This document shows positions 17,803 to 27,108 of a stretch of DNA of 64,000 nucleotides, piece by piece. The DNA lies in contig NZ_CP092430.2 in the NCBI RefSeq assembly GCF_022374935.2, forward strand, positions 3,038,001 through 3,102,000, read 5' to 3'. A program made the translations under genes and the position numbers. Below the pieces are notes generated by a model, which did not search any database, was not told the origin of the DNA, and saw only the letters and a program-made list of their open reading frames with translations. Within the stretch, counting starts at the first letter, position 1, and each line of letters begins with the position of its first letter. This DNA comes from Mycolicibacter virginiensis. GTDB taxonomy: Bacteria > Actinomycetota > Actinomycetes > Mycobacteriales > Mycobacteriaceae.

Positions 17803-19545
17803 TCAGTCGACGGGCTCCAGCCGACGAAATTGGGCCGTGCGATAGCAGTCGGCGCAGGTGGAGCGACGGATCTTCCCGCTGGTGGTGATCGGCAGCGACC
17901 CGGGAGCCACCAGCACGAGGTCAGCGACCCGGACCCCGTGGGATCGGGAAACCGATGCCGCCACATCCTTTTTCAGGGCCGCAATCCGCGCCAATTGTTC
18001 TTCCACGGTGTTGCCGCGGTTCTTGAGCTCGGCGATGACCACCAGCTGCTCACCGCCCTCACCACTGACCGGCACCGCTGCGACGCGGCCGCCGGTGAGC
18101 TCCTGCACGGTGGCCTCGATGTCGTCGGGATAGTGATTTCGGCCGTCGACGATCAACAGGTCTTTGATGCGACCGACCACCAGCATCTCGCCCTCGTAGA
18201 TGACGCCGAGGTCCCCGGTGCGCAACCACGGCCCCACCGGTGTCCCGGCGGACGGGGATTCGAGGTGCCCGCCGAAGGTGCGCTCGGTGGCCTCCGCGTT
18301 GTGCCAGTAGCCGCTGGCGACGTTGGGCCCGTGCACCCAGATCTCACCGACGCACCCGTCTGGGCTCTCGGTGTGGGTCTCGGGGTCGACGATCCGCACC
18401 GTGCACGCCCGCGGGGCACCGATACTAACCAGCTCCGCCCCGCCCGGACCTGCCTGTGCGGTGCCGCCGACCAGGTTCTCGTAGTCCAGCCGAATCATCA
18501 CCGGGCGGTTCGCGCGCGGCGCCGAGGCGACGTAGACCATTGCCTCTGCCAGGCCGTATGACGGTGACAACGCGTTAGCGGGCAGGCCGAAGCGGGCGAA
18601 GCGGTCGGTGAAGCGGCGAATCGTCGCGGCATGGATGCGCTCGCTGCCGCTCAAGATGGTGTGCACTCTGCTCAAGTCGAGGCCGGCCATGTCCTCGTCG
18701 GTCGTCCGGCGCGCCGCCAGCTCGAACGCGAAGTTCGGTCCGGCGGTGAACGTGCAGGAATTGATGGCCAGCTGCTGGATCCATCGTGATGGCTTCTGCA
18801 GGAACGCGATCGGGCTCATCACCACCGAATGGCGACCCAGCAAGACGGCTCCCATCACGCCCAACAGCAGGCCCATGTCGTGGTAGAAGGGCAGCCAGGA
18901 CACCAGCGTGGTGTCCGGCGGCGGCGCTCCCCCATCCTCGCCGAAGTAGTCCGCTTTCACCTGCTCCATGTTGGCGAAAACATTGCGGTGCGAGACCACG
19001 ACGCCCCTCGGCGAGCCGGTCGAACCGGAGGTGTATTGCAGCAACGCCGTTTTCGTCGGCAGCGCCCCGGTTCCTTGCCAGGACACGGAGGCGTCGAGAT
19101 CGATCAGATCCACCTCGATGATCTCCGGTGCACTACCCCCGACCGCGGCGACGCACCCGTGGATGTCGCCGGCGACTGCCGATGTGGTGAGCACCGCGGC
19201 CGGTGCGCAGTCCTTCAGCGCCGCGGTGACTCGTTCGTCGTGGCTGCCGAAGGCCGGCACCGGCAACGGCACCACGATGCAACCGGCCTCCATCGCACCG
19301 AAGAACCCGGCGATGTACTCCAGGCCTTGCGGCGCGAGCAGCGCAACGCGGTCGCCCGGCGCCGCGACCGCGGCCACCTCCGCGGCGACGGCCTCGGTGC
19401 GCCCCAGAATTTGCGCCCACGTCAGGGTATCGGCGTACCCGGCCGGATCCACCTCGTAGTCGATGTAGGTGAACGCCGGCCGATCAGGCCACTGCTCGGC
19501 TCGTTCACGCAGCAACGCCGGTATTGATTGCCCCCATGACCGCAT
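17803..19545 (-). CDS. Fatty acyl-AMP ligase (FAAL-type FadD)
   Basis: A 580-residue member of the adenylate-forming family. The P-loop-like motif is LLQYTSGSTGSPRGVVVSH, and further marks are SWLPFYHDMGLL, the FTAGPNFAFELAARR segment typical of FAALs and of FadD32/FadD26-type proteins, SPSYGLAEAMVYVAS, and the C-terminal GRNHYPDDIEATVQ with the catalytic Lys in TTSGKIRRS. FAALs activate fatty acids as acyl-adenylates, usually for transfer to a polyketide synthase or carrier protein. No PKS, NRPS or carrier gene is nearby, so the acceptor is unknown. A GGGGGG ribosome-binding site precedes ATG 19545. The only gene just upstream is a short hydrolase-like ORF. Confidence 0.88.
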   Translation of the reverse strand: MRSWGQSIPALLRERAEQWPDRPAFTYIDYEVDPAGYADTLTWAQILGRTEAVAAEVAAVAAPGDRVALLAPQGLEYIAGFFGAMEAGCIVVPLPVPAFGSHDERVTAALKDCAPAAVLTTSAVAGDIHGCVAAVGGSAPEIIEVDLIDLDASVSWQGTGALPTKTALLQYTSGSTGSPRGVVVSHRNVFANMEQVKADYFGEDGGAPPPDTTLVSWLPFYHDMGLLLGVMGAVLLGRHSVVMSPIAFLQKPSRWIQQLAINSCTFTAGPNFAFELAARRTTDEDMAGLDLSRVHTILSGSERIHAATIRRFTDRFARFGLPANALSPSYGLAEAMVYVASAPRANRPVMIRLDYENLVGGTAQAGPGGAELVSIGAPRACTVRIVDPETHTESPDGCVGEIWVHGPNVASGYWHNAEATERTFGGHLESPSAGTPVGPWLRTGDLGVIYEGEMLVVGRIKDLLIVDGRNHYPDDIEATVQELTGGRVAAVPVSGEGGEQLVVIAELKNRGNTVEEQLARIAALKKDVAASVSRSHGVRVADLVLVAPGSLPITTSGKIRRSTCADCYRTAQFRRLEPVD

Positions 19546-19554
19546 TCTGTATCC

Positions 19555-19638
19555 CCCCAGATACGTATTTCATTATTTTCGGCCGACGCGCCCTCGATCG
19601 CCGGCTACGCCGGAACCTACTCTCCCCAGCTACGTATT
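19555..19638. repeat. Two direct TACGTA-containing repeats upstream of the acyl-AMP ligase
   Basis: CCCCAG(A/C)TACGTATT occurs at 19555-19569 and 19624-19638, 69 bases apart, in an AT-richer gap. The first copy ends about 10 bases before the ligase start and overlaps its ribosome-binding site; the second overlaps the stop of the upstream gene. They could be regulator sites (each centred on palindromic TACGTA) or a small duplication. Confidence 0.45.
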
Positions 19639-20209
19639 ACCAGGTACTGGCGCGCAACACGATCTCCATGGCGAACTGTGCGGTGAACTCACTCGCACTG
19701 CGCCGCCCGGGCAGCATCACCAACCGGTGTTCGCCGTAGACGAACCGTTGGCTGGCGTTGGCAACCGACGCCGTCGCTCGGGAACTGACCAGCACGGTGG
19801 TGTTGATCTCCACCGGAGGGCAGCGCTCGTCGCGGATCGCGCCGCTCAGATCCGGCGCGCGCGGATGTCCCCGGTCGAGCGCGACCAGCCCGGTGAAGCG
19901 GTCTGGGCGCGTCGCGGCAAGCTCCCAGGCGTTGTCGGCACCGGTCCGATCACCCACCAGCACGCCACACTGCACGCCTAGCGAATCGAGGATGCCGATC
20001 ACCGACTTAGGTGTCAGACGCGCGTCTGCGCCGATCACGATGGTGCGCAGCGAGGCGGTATGCAGTCGCTGGCAGACCGCGTCGTACGCGGTGAGGGGAT
20101 GCTGGGCCGCGGCGAGCACGACCACGACAGGCCCGTTTTGCGGGCCTGCTACATCGACCGGAATCGGGAACCCGTCGATGGTCATCATCGTGCCCGGCAT
20201 CTGCGCCAC
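19637..20209 (-). CDS. Degenerate alpha/beta-hydrolase-fold protein
   Basis: A 190-residue, shortened alpha/beta-hydrolase. The nucleophile-elbow position reads VLVGDRTGADNAWELAATRP where active enzymes have G-H-S-x-G, so no Ser is present. The His region reads VMLPGRRSAS where P-G-G-H-x is usual. Strand VVVVLAAAQHPLTAYDAV and GLVALDRGHPRAPD place it in the family. It probably lacks hydrolase activity and could be a binding protein. The GTG start at 20209 has GGGG seven bases upstream. I do not recognise an M. tuberculosis orthologue. Confidence 0.65.
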   Translation of the reverse strand: MAQMPGTMMTIDGFPIPVDVAGPQNGPVVVVLAAAQHPLTAYDAVCQRLHTASLRTIVIGADARLTPKSVIGILDSLGVQCGVLVGDRTGADNAWELAATRPDRFTGLVALDRGHPRAPDLSGAIRDERCPPVEINTTVLVSSRATASVANASQRFVYGEHRLVMLPGRRSASEFTAQFAMEIVLRASTW

Positions 20210-20281
20210 GCTACAGCCCCTGCGACGGCACGGGGCGATTTTGGCGGCCCCCTTAGCGGCTCAACAGATAACGGCCGAAAG

Positions 20282-21139
20282 TCACGGCAGCGTCAATATC
20301 TCGGCGCCATCGTCCGTTACGACCAGGGTGTGTTCGAACTGGGCGCTCCACTGCCCGTCGCTGGTGACCACCGTCCAGTCGTCGTCCCAGATGTCGTAGT
20401 CCAGGCTGCCGAGGTTGATCATCGGTTCGATGGTGAAAGTCATCCCCGGCTCGATGATGGTGTCGACCTCTGGCTGGTCGTAGTGCAGGATCACCAGCCC
20501 GTTGTGGAAGGTCGGGCCGATGCCGTGACCGGTGAAGTCACGGACCACGTTGTAGCCGAACCGGTTCGCGTAGGACTCGATGACCCGGCCGATCACCGAC
20601 AGCGCGCGGCCAGGTTTGACTGCCTTGATAGCGCGCATGGTGGCCTCGTAGGTGCGCTCGACCAGCAGCCGATGTTCCTGCGAGACGTCCCCAGCCAGGA
20701 ATGTGGCGTTGGTGTCGCCGTGTACGCCGTCGATGTACGCGGTGACGTCGATGTTGACGATGTCGCCGTCGGCGATCACCGTCGAGTCCGGGATGCCGTG
20801 ACAGATGACTTCGTTGAGCGACGTGCAGCACGACTTGGGAAAGCCCTTGTAGCCCAACGTCGAAGGATAGGCGCCGTGGTCGACCATGAACTCGTGAGCG
20901 ATGCGATCCAGCTCATCGGTGGTCACGCCGGGCGCGACGGCCTTACCCGCCTCGGCAAGTGCGCCCGCCGCAATCCGGCTCGCCACCCGCATCTTCTCGA
21001 TCACCTCGGGCGTCTGCACCCACGGCTCGGAGCCCTCGGCAGCCGTGGCGCGGCCGACGTATTCCGGACGCGGGATCAAGCGGGGCACCGGCAGCGTCGG
21101 AGACAGCACGCCGGGAGAAAGCGGGGCACGAACTGGCAT
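20282..21139 (-). CDS. mapB: Methionine aminopeptidase, type Ic
   Basis: 285 residues, the length of Rv2861c MapB. It removes N-terminal Met from nascent proteins. An N-terminal extension of about 40 residues ([20 protein letters not shown]) is the SH3-binding-like linker typical of actinobacterial type Ic enzymes. The metal-binding residues lie in [20 protein letters not shown] (two Asp), FTGHGIG (His), [10 protein letters not shown] (Glu) and the final QFEHTLVVT (Glu). CHGIPDS holds the substrate-binding His. Confidence 0.96.
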   Translation of the reverse strand: MPVRAPLSPGVLSPTLPVPRLIPRPEYVGRATAAEGSEPWVQTPEVIEKMRVASRIAAGALAEAGKAVAPGVTTDELDRIAHEFMVDHGAYPSTLGYKGFPKSCCTSLNEVICHGIPDSTVIADGDIVNIDVTAYIDGVHGDTNATFLAGDVSQEHRLLVERTYEATMRAIKAVKPGRALSVIGRVIESYANRFGYNVVRDFTGHGIGPTFHNGLVILHYDQPEVDTIIEPGMTFTIEPMINLGSLDYDIWDDDWTVVTSDGQWSAQFEHTLVVTDDGAEILTLP

Positions 21140-21151
21140 TACGCCAGCCTA

Positions 21152-21196
21152 GCGGTGATCGCAAGGCCGGCGGAGCCGGGCGAAGCGGGTCACCGC
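21152..21196. repeat. Solitary REP-like palindrome of family A
   Basis: GCGGTGATCGCAAG...GCGGGTCACCGC, a single diverged copy of the core that forms the arrays around mqo. It lies in the 77-base gap between DUF1707 and mapB. Terminal arms GCGGTGA/TCACCGC pair perfectly. Confidence 0.7.
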
Positions 21197-21216
21197 CATC
21201 GACACCGCGGAGCTGG

Positions 21217-21801
21217 TCAGCGCCGCCAGCGGAGCTTGCGCCGAGGTCCCCTGATGTCCACCGAGCCGCACACCACGCGGCCGGTCAGCACCAGGTGCGG
21301 AGCTCCTTCGGCGGGCGGGTCGGTGCGGCGATCGCGGGCGCTGCCGCCGTAGACCTCGACATCGTCGATCGAGGCGCTGGCACCGTCAGGCAGGCGGATG
21401 TCGACCGAGCCGAATCGCATGTCGAGCTCAATCACGACGACCGGCCCAGCGAACCGGGCCTTGGTGAGGTCGAGGTCAACCGAGCCCAGGCGCCGCACCA
21501 ACGCCAGTCTGGTCGGCACGATCCATTCCCCGTGGCGTTTGAGCGACCCGGCCCAGCCACGCAGCTCAACCCGGTCGGCTGCCGAGGTGACGATGGCGCG
21601 CGGGCCGGGCAGGTCACCGATCAGGGTGTCGAGGTCCGAGCGCATGCGTGCCTGCGACACCTGCGCCGCGCGCTCCTCGAACTCCCCGATGTCGATCAGT
21701 CCGAGGGAGACGGCGTTGTGCAGGCGGCGCAGTGTGCCGTTGCGGTCCGCATCCGAGATACGCAAGGCCAGGTCGGCCATGTCGTCGCTGAGACCCGTCA
21801 T
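21217..21801 (-). CDS. DUF1707 protein with LiaF-like C-terminal domain
   Basis: 194 residues. Residues 10-65 are a DUF1707 domain (LRISDADRNGTLRRLHNAVS, LGLIDIGEFEERAAQVSQAR, DLDTLIGDLPGP). The rest is a beta-rich domain (GSVDLDLTKARFAGPVVVIE, MRFGSVDIRLPDGAS, VVCGSVDIRGP) like the cell-wall-stress LiaF C-terminus. No membrane segment is visible, so it is probably cytoplasmic or peripheral. By size and place it corresponds to Rv2862c. Function unknown; DUF1707 proteins are often linked to envelope-stress sensing. Confidence 0.8.
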   Translation of the reverse strand: MTGLSDDMADLALRISDADRNGTLRRLHNAVSLGLIDIGEFEERAAQVSQARMRSDLDTLIGDLPGPRAIVTSAADRVELRGWAGSLKRHGEWIVPTRLALVRRLGSVDLDLTKARFAGPVVVIELDMRFGSVDIRLPDGASASIDDVEVYGGSARDRRTDPPAEGAPHLVLTGRVVCGSVDIRGPRRKLRWRR

Positions 21802-21820
21802 GGGTTCTCAATTTACGCCG

Positions 21821-23641
21821 CTACAGCAGGAAGTTGTCCGGCAGCGAGTCGAACATCACCTTGGTCATCCGGACCGCGTACTGCGAGCTGCCACCGCCGA
21901 CGATCAGCGACGCGAAAGCCATGTCACCCCGGTATCCGGCAAACCAGGAGTGCGAGCCCCCTGCGAATTCAGCCTCCCCGGTCTTGCCGTAGACCGGGCC
22001 GCAGCCGGCGATGTCGCGTGCGGTGCCGTCGGTCACCACCAACCGCATCATCTCGCGCAGGCCGTCGAGCATCTCCGCGCTCACCGGGGCCGCCACCGGA
22101 CCGTTGACCGCCGTCGGCCGGCCTTCGATCAAGCGGGGTACCGGTGTGCGTCCCGCGGCGACCGTCGCCGCAGCCAACGCGACGCCGAAGGGGCTGGCCA
22201 GTACCTTGCCCTGACCGAAGCCGTCCTCGGTGCGTTCGGCCAGGTCGACTGTCGGCGGAACGGAGCCGGTGACCGTGGTGATCCCGTCAACCAGGTAGTC
22301 CACCCCGATCCCGTAGCGACTGGCCGCCTGCGACAGCGCCCGCGGCGGCATCCGGCTGGCCAGCTCTGCGAAGGTGGTGTTGCACGAATTGGCGAAGGCC
22401 CGCGACATCGAAACCAGGCCCAGGTCGAATCCGCCGTAGTTGGGGATGGTGCGCTGGCCGATGTCGAGTTCACCGGGACAACCCACCATCGAGTTCGGCG
22501 TCGCCATGTCGCGTTCGATGGCCGCGCCCGCGGTGACCATCTTGAACGTCGATCCGGGGGGATACAGACCGCTGGTCGCGACCAGGCCGTCTGCATCGGC
22601 AGCTGCATTCTGCGCAACGGCGAGCAGTTCGCCGGTCGACGGCTTGATCACCACCAGCATCGCCTTGTCGCCGCGGGTGTTGACGGCGTTCTGGGCGGCG
22701 CGCTGGACCGCTCGGTCCAAGCTGATGGTCAACGAGGGTGCCGGTGCTGGTTCGACCTCGTGCAGGACCGCGACGTCGACGCCGTTCTGGTTCTCGCTGA
22801 CGACACGCCAGCCCGCGGCACCTTCGAGTTGGGTCCCGACCGCCTTTTTGACTTCGCTGATGAGCATCGGCGCGAAGTGGTCGTCAGTGGGCAGCAGGTC
22901 GGGGCGCGGGGTGACCACGACTCCCGGAAGGGAGCCGATAGCGGGTTCGACACGGTCGTGATCGGACTTGCGCAAGGTGATCAGGTCGAGCGGAGACCTC
23001 GAGGAACTGGCCTGTTCGGCCAGCCGCTGCGGATCGCCCAGTGCCTCGTCGAAGGGCCGCAAGGTGTCGACCACGGCCCGCGCGGTACGCATCAGGTTCC
23101 GTCCGGCCCGGGTGGCGTCCAACATGTAGTGGTAGACGTAGCCCGGCACCAACACATCGGTGCCGCCCACCTCGTTCACCGCGGCGCGGCGCGGCGGGTC
23201 GGCCCGTAGCGCGAAGGTCTGGTGCTCGCCCAGTTTGGGGTGCAGGCCGGTGGCCGTCCAGCGCACCGTCCAGTGGCCTTCGTTTCGGACCATCTTGAGC
23301 TGGCCGTCGTAGGCCCAGGTCCGGTTCTTCGGCAGCTTCCAGGTATAGCGGTAGGCCACGGTGCCGGTGTCGTCGTTATAGCGGGCGCTGAGCAGCTGGG
23401 CGTCCAGGTGTTCGGCCTGTAGGCCCGCCCAGGCGGCGTTGAGTGCGCTGCGCGCCGCAGACGGGTCGTCGCTGAGCTCGGCGGCCGTTGCGGTGTCGCC
23501 GGTGGCCAGGGCCGCGAAGAACCGCTCGGCGACGGGCCCTGGACCGTCCGGGCGGGGCGTGCAGGCCGCCATGCCGGCTGCGGTCAGCAACACGGTGACC
23601 AGGCCCGTGACGCGTGTGACGAATGAGCTTGCAGTTGTCAT
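21821..23641 (-). CDS. Penicillin-binding lipoprotein (class B transpeptidase, Rv2864c-like)
   Basis: 606 residues. An N-terminal signal peptide ends in a lipobox (AAGMAAC, Cys27), so it is an exported lipoprotein. Residues 30-150 are an NTF2-like (MecA_N) domain, followed by a dimerisation region and the transpeptidase domain with S364-T-F-K367, S419-C-N421 and K553-T-G555, all three catalytic motifs intact. It cross-links peptidoglycan outside the membrane; in M. tuberculosis the orthologue is a beta-lactam target candidate. ATG at 23641 is chosen because it directly precedes the signal peptide; a reading from 23713 would add 24 unrelated residues. Confidence 0.93.
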   Translation of the reverse strand: MTTASSFVTRVTGLVTVLLTAAGMAACTPRPDGPGPVAERFFAALATGDTATAAELSDDPSAARSALNAAWAGLQAEHLDAQLLSARYNDDTGTVAYRYTWKLPKNRTWAYDGQLKMVRNEGHWTVRWTATGLHPKLGEHQTFALRADPPRRAAVNEVGGTDVLVPGYVYHYMLDATRAGRNLMRTARAVVDTLRPFDEALGDPQRLAEQASSSRSPLDLITLRKSDHDRVEPAIGSLPGVVVTPRPDLLPTDDHFAPMLISEVKKAVGTQLEGAAGWRVVSENQNGVDVAVLHEVEPAPAPSLTISLDRAVQRAAQNAVNTRGDKAMLVVIKPSTGELLAVAQNAAADADGLVATSGLYPPGSTFKMVTAGAAIERDMATPNSMVGCPGELDIGQRTIPNYGGFDLGLVSMSRAFANSCNTTFAELASRMPPRALSQAASRYGIGVDYLVDGITTVTGSVPPTVDLAERTEDGFGQGKVLASPFGVALAAATVAAGRTPVPRLIEGRPTAVNGPVAAPVSAEMLDGLREMMRLVVTDGTARDIAGCGPVYGKTGEAEFAGGSHSWFAGYRGDMAFASLIVGGGSSQYAVRMTKVMFDSLPDNFLL

Positions 23642-23702
23642 TGGGGCTGATGTTACGAAATAGAAACGGTCGCCAGGCGGAGGCGCACCGAGACAGGGGG
23701 CA

Positions 23703-23744
23703 CTCCCCCGCAAGCGGGGGGACCCCCACCCGCTTGCGGGGGAG
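23703..23744 (-). terminator. Perfect 16-bp hairpin downstream of the GNAT gene
   Basis: CTCCCCCGCAAGCGGG and its exact reverse complement are separated by a 10-base loop (GGGACCCCCA). It lies 75 bases past the stop of the minus-strand GNAT gene and upstream of the penicillin-binding lipoprotein. It has no U-tract, as is common in mycobacteria. Such GC hairpins are also dispersed repeats, so either role is possible. Confidence 0.55.
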
Positions 23745-23818
23745 GGTTGGCGTGTTCGCTACTCGAACTTTTCCGCGCCAACCGCAGTTTCGGCGAAGAG
23801 CACGAAGAGATTCGGAGA

Positions 23819-24670
23819 TCAGTCGAGCAACACGGTCGCGAAGGTGCCGACCTGGGTGAAACCCACCCGCTCATAGGTGGACCGCGCCACCTCGTTGAAG
23901 TCGTTGACGTAAAGGCTGGCGATGCGCCCGGTGCCGACGATGACCCCGGCCAGCATCGCGGTGCCGCCGGCGCCCAGCCCGCGGCCGCGTCGGTCCGGGT
24001 GCACCCAGACGCCCTGGATCTGCCCCACTGCCGGCGACTGGGAACCCACCTCGGCCTTGAACACGACCTCACCCCGCTCGAAGCGTGCCCAGGCCCGGCC
24101 CGACGCGATCAGGTTCGCCACCCGACGGCGATAGGCGCGGCCGCCGTCACCGGCCCGAGGATCGACACCGACCTCACCGATGAACATGTCGACGGCGGCC
24201 ACCAGATACGCATCGAGTTCGTCGGGACGCACCTGGCGCACTTCGGCATCCATCGGGCAGGCGGGCATGGCGTGCAGCGCCATCAGTGGTTGACTCTCCC
24301 GCACGTCACGAGCCGGGCCCCAGGAATCGGCGAGACGCTGCCACATCGGCAACACCAATTCGGCCCGGCCCACCAACGACGAACAGCGCCGGATCGCACC
24401 GACCGCCTTGTCGGCGAACGCGGTGAGGTCGGCCGGGGCACCGCGCAACGGGATCAGGTTCGCGCCTGCGTAACACAGGGATTCGTCCACGCCGCCGCGC
24501 GTCCACAATTCCCCGCCGATCGACCGGGGGTCGACACCGTGATCGGCAACCCGCGCGGCGACCATGCAGGAACCGATCGGATCCTCTTCGAGCACCCGCC
24601 AGACCGCGGCGGCGTCACGCGCTACGGACACCCGTCGCTGGTCGAGACGGAACTCGGGCGGAGCCGACAT
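23819..24670 (-). CDS. GNAT-family N-acetyltransferase (Rv2867c-like)
   Basis: 283 residues. The C-terminal half is a GNAT domain with the acetyl-CoA loop VWVHPDRRGRGLGAGGTAML and the late-strand motif YVNDFNEVARSTYERVGF. The N-terminal half (SVARDAAAVWRVLEEDPIGS, MVAARVADHGVDPRSIGGEL) is a DUF4081-type domain. ATG at 24670 has AAAGAG six bases upstream. The orthologue sits beside ispG in M. tuberculosis as here. The acceptor substrate is unknown. Confidence 0.88.
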   Translation of the reverse strand: MSAPPEFRLDQRRVSVARDAAAVWRVLEEDPIGSCMVAARVADHGVDPRSIGGELWTRGGVDESLCYAGANLIPLRGAPADLTAFADKAVGAIRRCSSLVGRAELVLPMWQRLADSWGPARDVRESQPLMALHAMPACPMDAEVRQVRPDELDAYLVAAVDMFIGEVGVDPRAGDGGRAYRRRVANLIASGRAWARFERGEVVFKAEVGSQSPAVGQIQGVWVHPDRRGRGLGAGGTAMLAGVIVGTGRIASLYVNDFNEVARSTYERVGFTQVGTFATVLLD

Positions 24671-24725
24671 AGTGACTCTTTCTGGCGAACTCAACTGCCG
24701 CGCGCCTATGGCGATCCGGCTGGGA

Positions 24726-25877
24726 TCAGCTTACGGCGACGGTGGGCGAACCGCCGGGAGATCCATCCTCCATCTCGGCGGCCAGGCGCATGGCCTCCTC
24801 GATCAGGGTCTCCACGATCTGCGCCTCGGGAACGGTCTTGATCACCTCGCCCTTGACGAAGATCTGGCCCTTGCCGTTGCCGGACGCCACACCCAGATCC
24901 GCTTCGCGCGCCTCACCGGGGCCGTTGACCACGCAACCCATCACCGCGACCCGCAGTGGGACGTCGATCCCCTCCAGCCCGGCGGTGACCTCGTTGGCCA
25001 ACCGGTAGACGTCCACCTGAGCCCGCCCACACGACGGGCACGACACGATCTCCAGACCGCGGGGCCGCAGGTTCAACGACTCCAGAATCTGGTTGCCGAC
25101 CTTGACTTCTTCCACCGGCGGCGCCGACAGCGACACCCGGATGGTGTCACCGATGCCGCGCGACAACAGCGCGCCGAACGCCACGGCGGATTTGATGGTG
25201 CCCTGGAAAGCCGGGCCGGCCTCGGTGACGCCCAGGTGCAGCGGGTAGTCGCAGCGCTCGGCCAGCAGCTCGTAGGCGGCCACCATCACCACCGGGTCGT
25301 TGTGCTTGACGCTGATCTTGATGTCGCCGAAGCCGTGTTCCTCGAACAGCGACGCTTCCCACAGCGCGGACTCCACCAAGGCTTCGGGGGTGGCTTTGCC
25401 GTACTTGGCCAAGAACCGCTGATCCAACGAACCGGCGTTGACGCCGATGCGGATCGGGATGCCGGCGGCACCGGCGGCCTTGGCCACCTCGCCGACCCGA
25501 CCGTCGAACTCCTTGATGTTGCCCGGGTTCACCCGGACCGCGGCACAGCCGGCGTCGATCGCGGCGAAGATGTACTTGGGCTGGAAGTGGATGTCGGCAA
25601 TCACCGGGATCTGACTGTGCTGGGCGATCTCGGCCAGCGCGTCGGCGTCCTCTTGGCGGGGGCAGGCCACCCGCACGATGTCGCAACCCGAGGCGGTCAA
25701 CTCCGCGATCTGTTGCAAGGTCGCGTTGACGTCGTGGGTCTTGGTGGTGCACATCGACTGCACCGCGATCGGATGGTCGCTACCCACCCCGACCCCGCCG
25801 ACCTTCAGTTGGCGGGTCTTACGACGTGGCGCCAGTGTGGGCGGAGGGGCTGCCGGCATGCCTAGGCCGACGCTCAT
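24726..25877 (-). CDS. ispG: 4-hydroxy-3-methylbut-2-en-1-yl diphosphate synthase (flavodoxin)
   Basis: A 383-residue [4Fe-4S] enzyme of the non-mevalonate isoprenoid pathway that converts MEcPP to HMBPP. The TIM-barrel start is [20 protein letters not shown]. The iron-sulfur Cys residues lie in [14 protein letters not shown] and [14 protein letters not shown]. It is read just after rip1 (13-base gap), in the dxr-rip1-ispG order of mycobacteria (gcpE, Rv2868c), so two pathway enzymes flank the protease. Confidence 0.97.
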   Translation of the reverse strand: MSVGLGMPAAPPPTLAPRRKTRQLKVGGVGVGSDHPIAVQSMCTTKTHDVNATLQQIAELTASGCDIVRVACPRQEDADALAEIAQHSQIPVIADIHFQPKYIFAAIDAGCAAVRVNPGNIKEFDGRVGEVAKAAGAAGIPIRIGVNAGSLDQRFLAKYGKATPEALVESALWEASLFEEHGFGDIKISVKHNDPVVMVAAYELLAERCDYPLHLGVTEAGPAFQGTIKSAVAFGALLSRGIGDTIRVSLSAPPVEEVKVGNQILESLNLRPRGLEIVSCPSCGRAQVDVYRLANEVTAGLEGIDVPLRVAVMGCVVNGPGEAREADLGVASGNGKGQIFVKGEVIKTVPEAQIVETLIEEAMRLAAEMEDGSPGGSPTVAVS

Positions 25878-25890
25878 GAGGGGGCTCCTA

Positions 25891-27108
25891 TCAAAACAGC
25901 CTGATCGGATTGACCAAGTCGGCGGTCACGGTGAGCAGCATGTAACCGACCACCACCACCAAGACTACGTAAGTGGCCGGCATCAGCTTGAGATAGTTCA
26001 CCGGTGCTGCCGCGACCTTCCCGCGGGCCGACCTGAGCATGTTGCGAAGCTTTTCGAACAGCGCGATCGCGATGTGTCCGCCGTCGAACGGCAGCAACGG
26101 CACCAAGTTCAGCACACCCAAGATGAAGTTCAGCTGCGCGAGGAAGAACCAGAACGCCACCCACAGTCCATGATCGACGGTGTCGCCGCCGATGATCGAG
26201 GCGCCCACCACACTGATCGGGGTTTCGGGGTCACGCTGCCCGTGCGGATTGCCGATGGCGTGCACCAGTGCGCCGACCTTGGAGGGGATGTTGGCCAGCG
26301 ACTTGCCCAGCAGGACCGAGAGGTCCCCGCTGAAGCCGAAGGTGGCCGGAACCGCGGTGACCGGGTTGTACTGGGTCGGTCCGAATTGGGCCGCGGCCAC
26401 GCCGATCGCGCCGACGGTGCTGGGGACGGCCTCGCGGTCGGGGCCGTCGGCGATCCAGCGCTGGGTGGGAGCTACGTCGACGTACTTGGTGAGGGTGGCG
26501 CCGTCGCGCTCGACGACGATCGGCGTGGTGCCGTGCTGTTTGCGCACGGCCGTGGCCATCTCCTCGAAGGTCGATACCGGCGTGTCACCGACCTTGACCA
26601 CCACGTCACCGGACTCGATGCCGGCCAGCGCCGCCGGGCCGGGGCCCGAGCAGGTGCCCAGTTCACCCTTGACGACTTCGGGTGCCACACAGGCGGTTTC
26701 GCCGATGACAGCGGTGGTGGGGGCGTGCAGGTTGGGCAGGCCCCAGATCACCGCGATGGCGTAGACCAGCACTAGGCCGATGATGAAGTTCATGGCGGGG
26801 CCGGCGGCCAGCACTGCCACCCGCTTCCAGGTCTTCTGCTTGTACATGGCGCGGTCGACCTCGTCGGGCGCCAGCTCCTCCACGGCGGTCATGCCGGCGA
26901 TGTCGCAGAAGCCGCCGGCCGGGATCGCCTTGAGGCCGTATTCGGTCTCGCCGCGGCGCGTCGACCACAGCGTGGTTCCGAAGCCGACGAAGTAGCGGCG
27001 CACCTTCATGCCGGTGGCGCGCGCCACCCACATGTGGCCGCATTCATGCAGCGCCACCGAAACCAGGATGGCCAGCGCGAACAGCGCGATGCCGACCGCG
27101 AACATCAT
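25891..27108 (-). CDS. rip1: Site-2 intramembrane zinc metalloprotease Rip1
   Basis: A 405-residue integral membrane protease of the S2P/RseP family. Catalytic H21-E-C-G-H25 lies in the first transmembrane helix; a PDZ domain (about 130-225: [20 protein letters not shown]) faces out; the third zinc ligand is in [19 protein letters not shown]. Rip1 cleaves anti-sigma factors and controls envelope and mycolate responses in mycobacteria (Rv2869c). The start overlaps the dxr stop (ATGA), implying coupling. Confidence 0.96.
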   Translation of the reverse strand: MMFAVGIALFALAILVSVALHECGHMWVARATGMKVRRYFVGFGTTLWSTRRGETEYGLKAIPAGGFCDIAGMTAVEELAPDEVDRAMYKQKTWKRVAVLAAGPAMNFIIGLVLVYAIAVIWGLPNLHAPTTAVIGETACVAPEVVKGELGTCSGPGPAALAGIESGDVVVKVGDTPVSTFEEMATAVRKQHGTTPIVVERDGATLTKYVDVAPTQRWIADGPDREAVPSTVGAIGVAAAQFGPTQYNPVTAVPATFGFSGDLSVLLGKSLANIPSKVGALVHAIGNPHGQRDPETPISVVGASIIGGDTVDHGLWVAFWFFLAQLNFILGVLNLVPLLPFDGGHIAIALFEKLRNMLRSARGKVAAAPVNYLKLMPATYVVLVVVVGYMLLTVTADLVNPIRLF

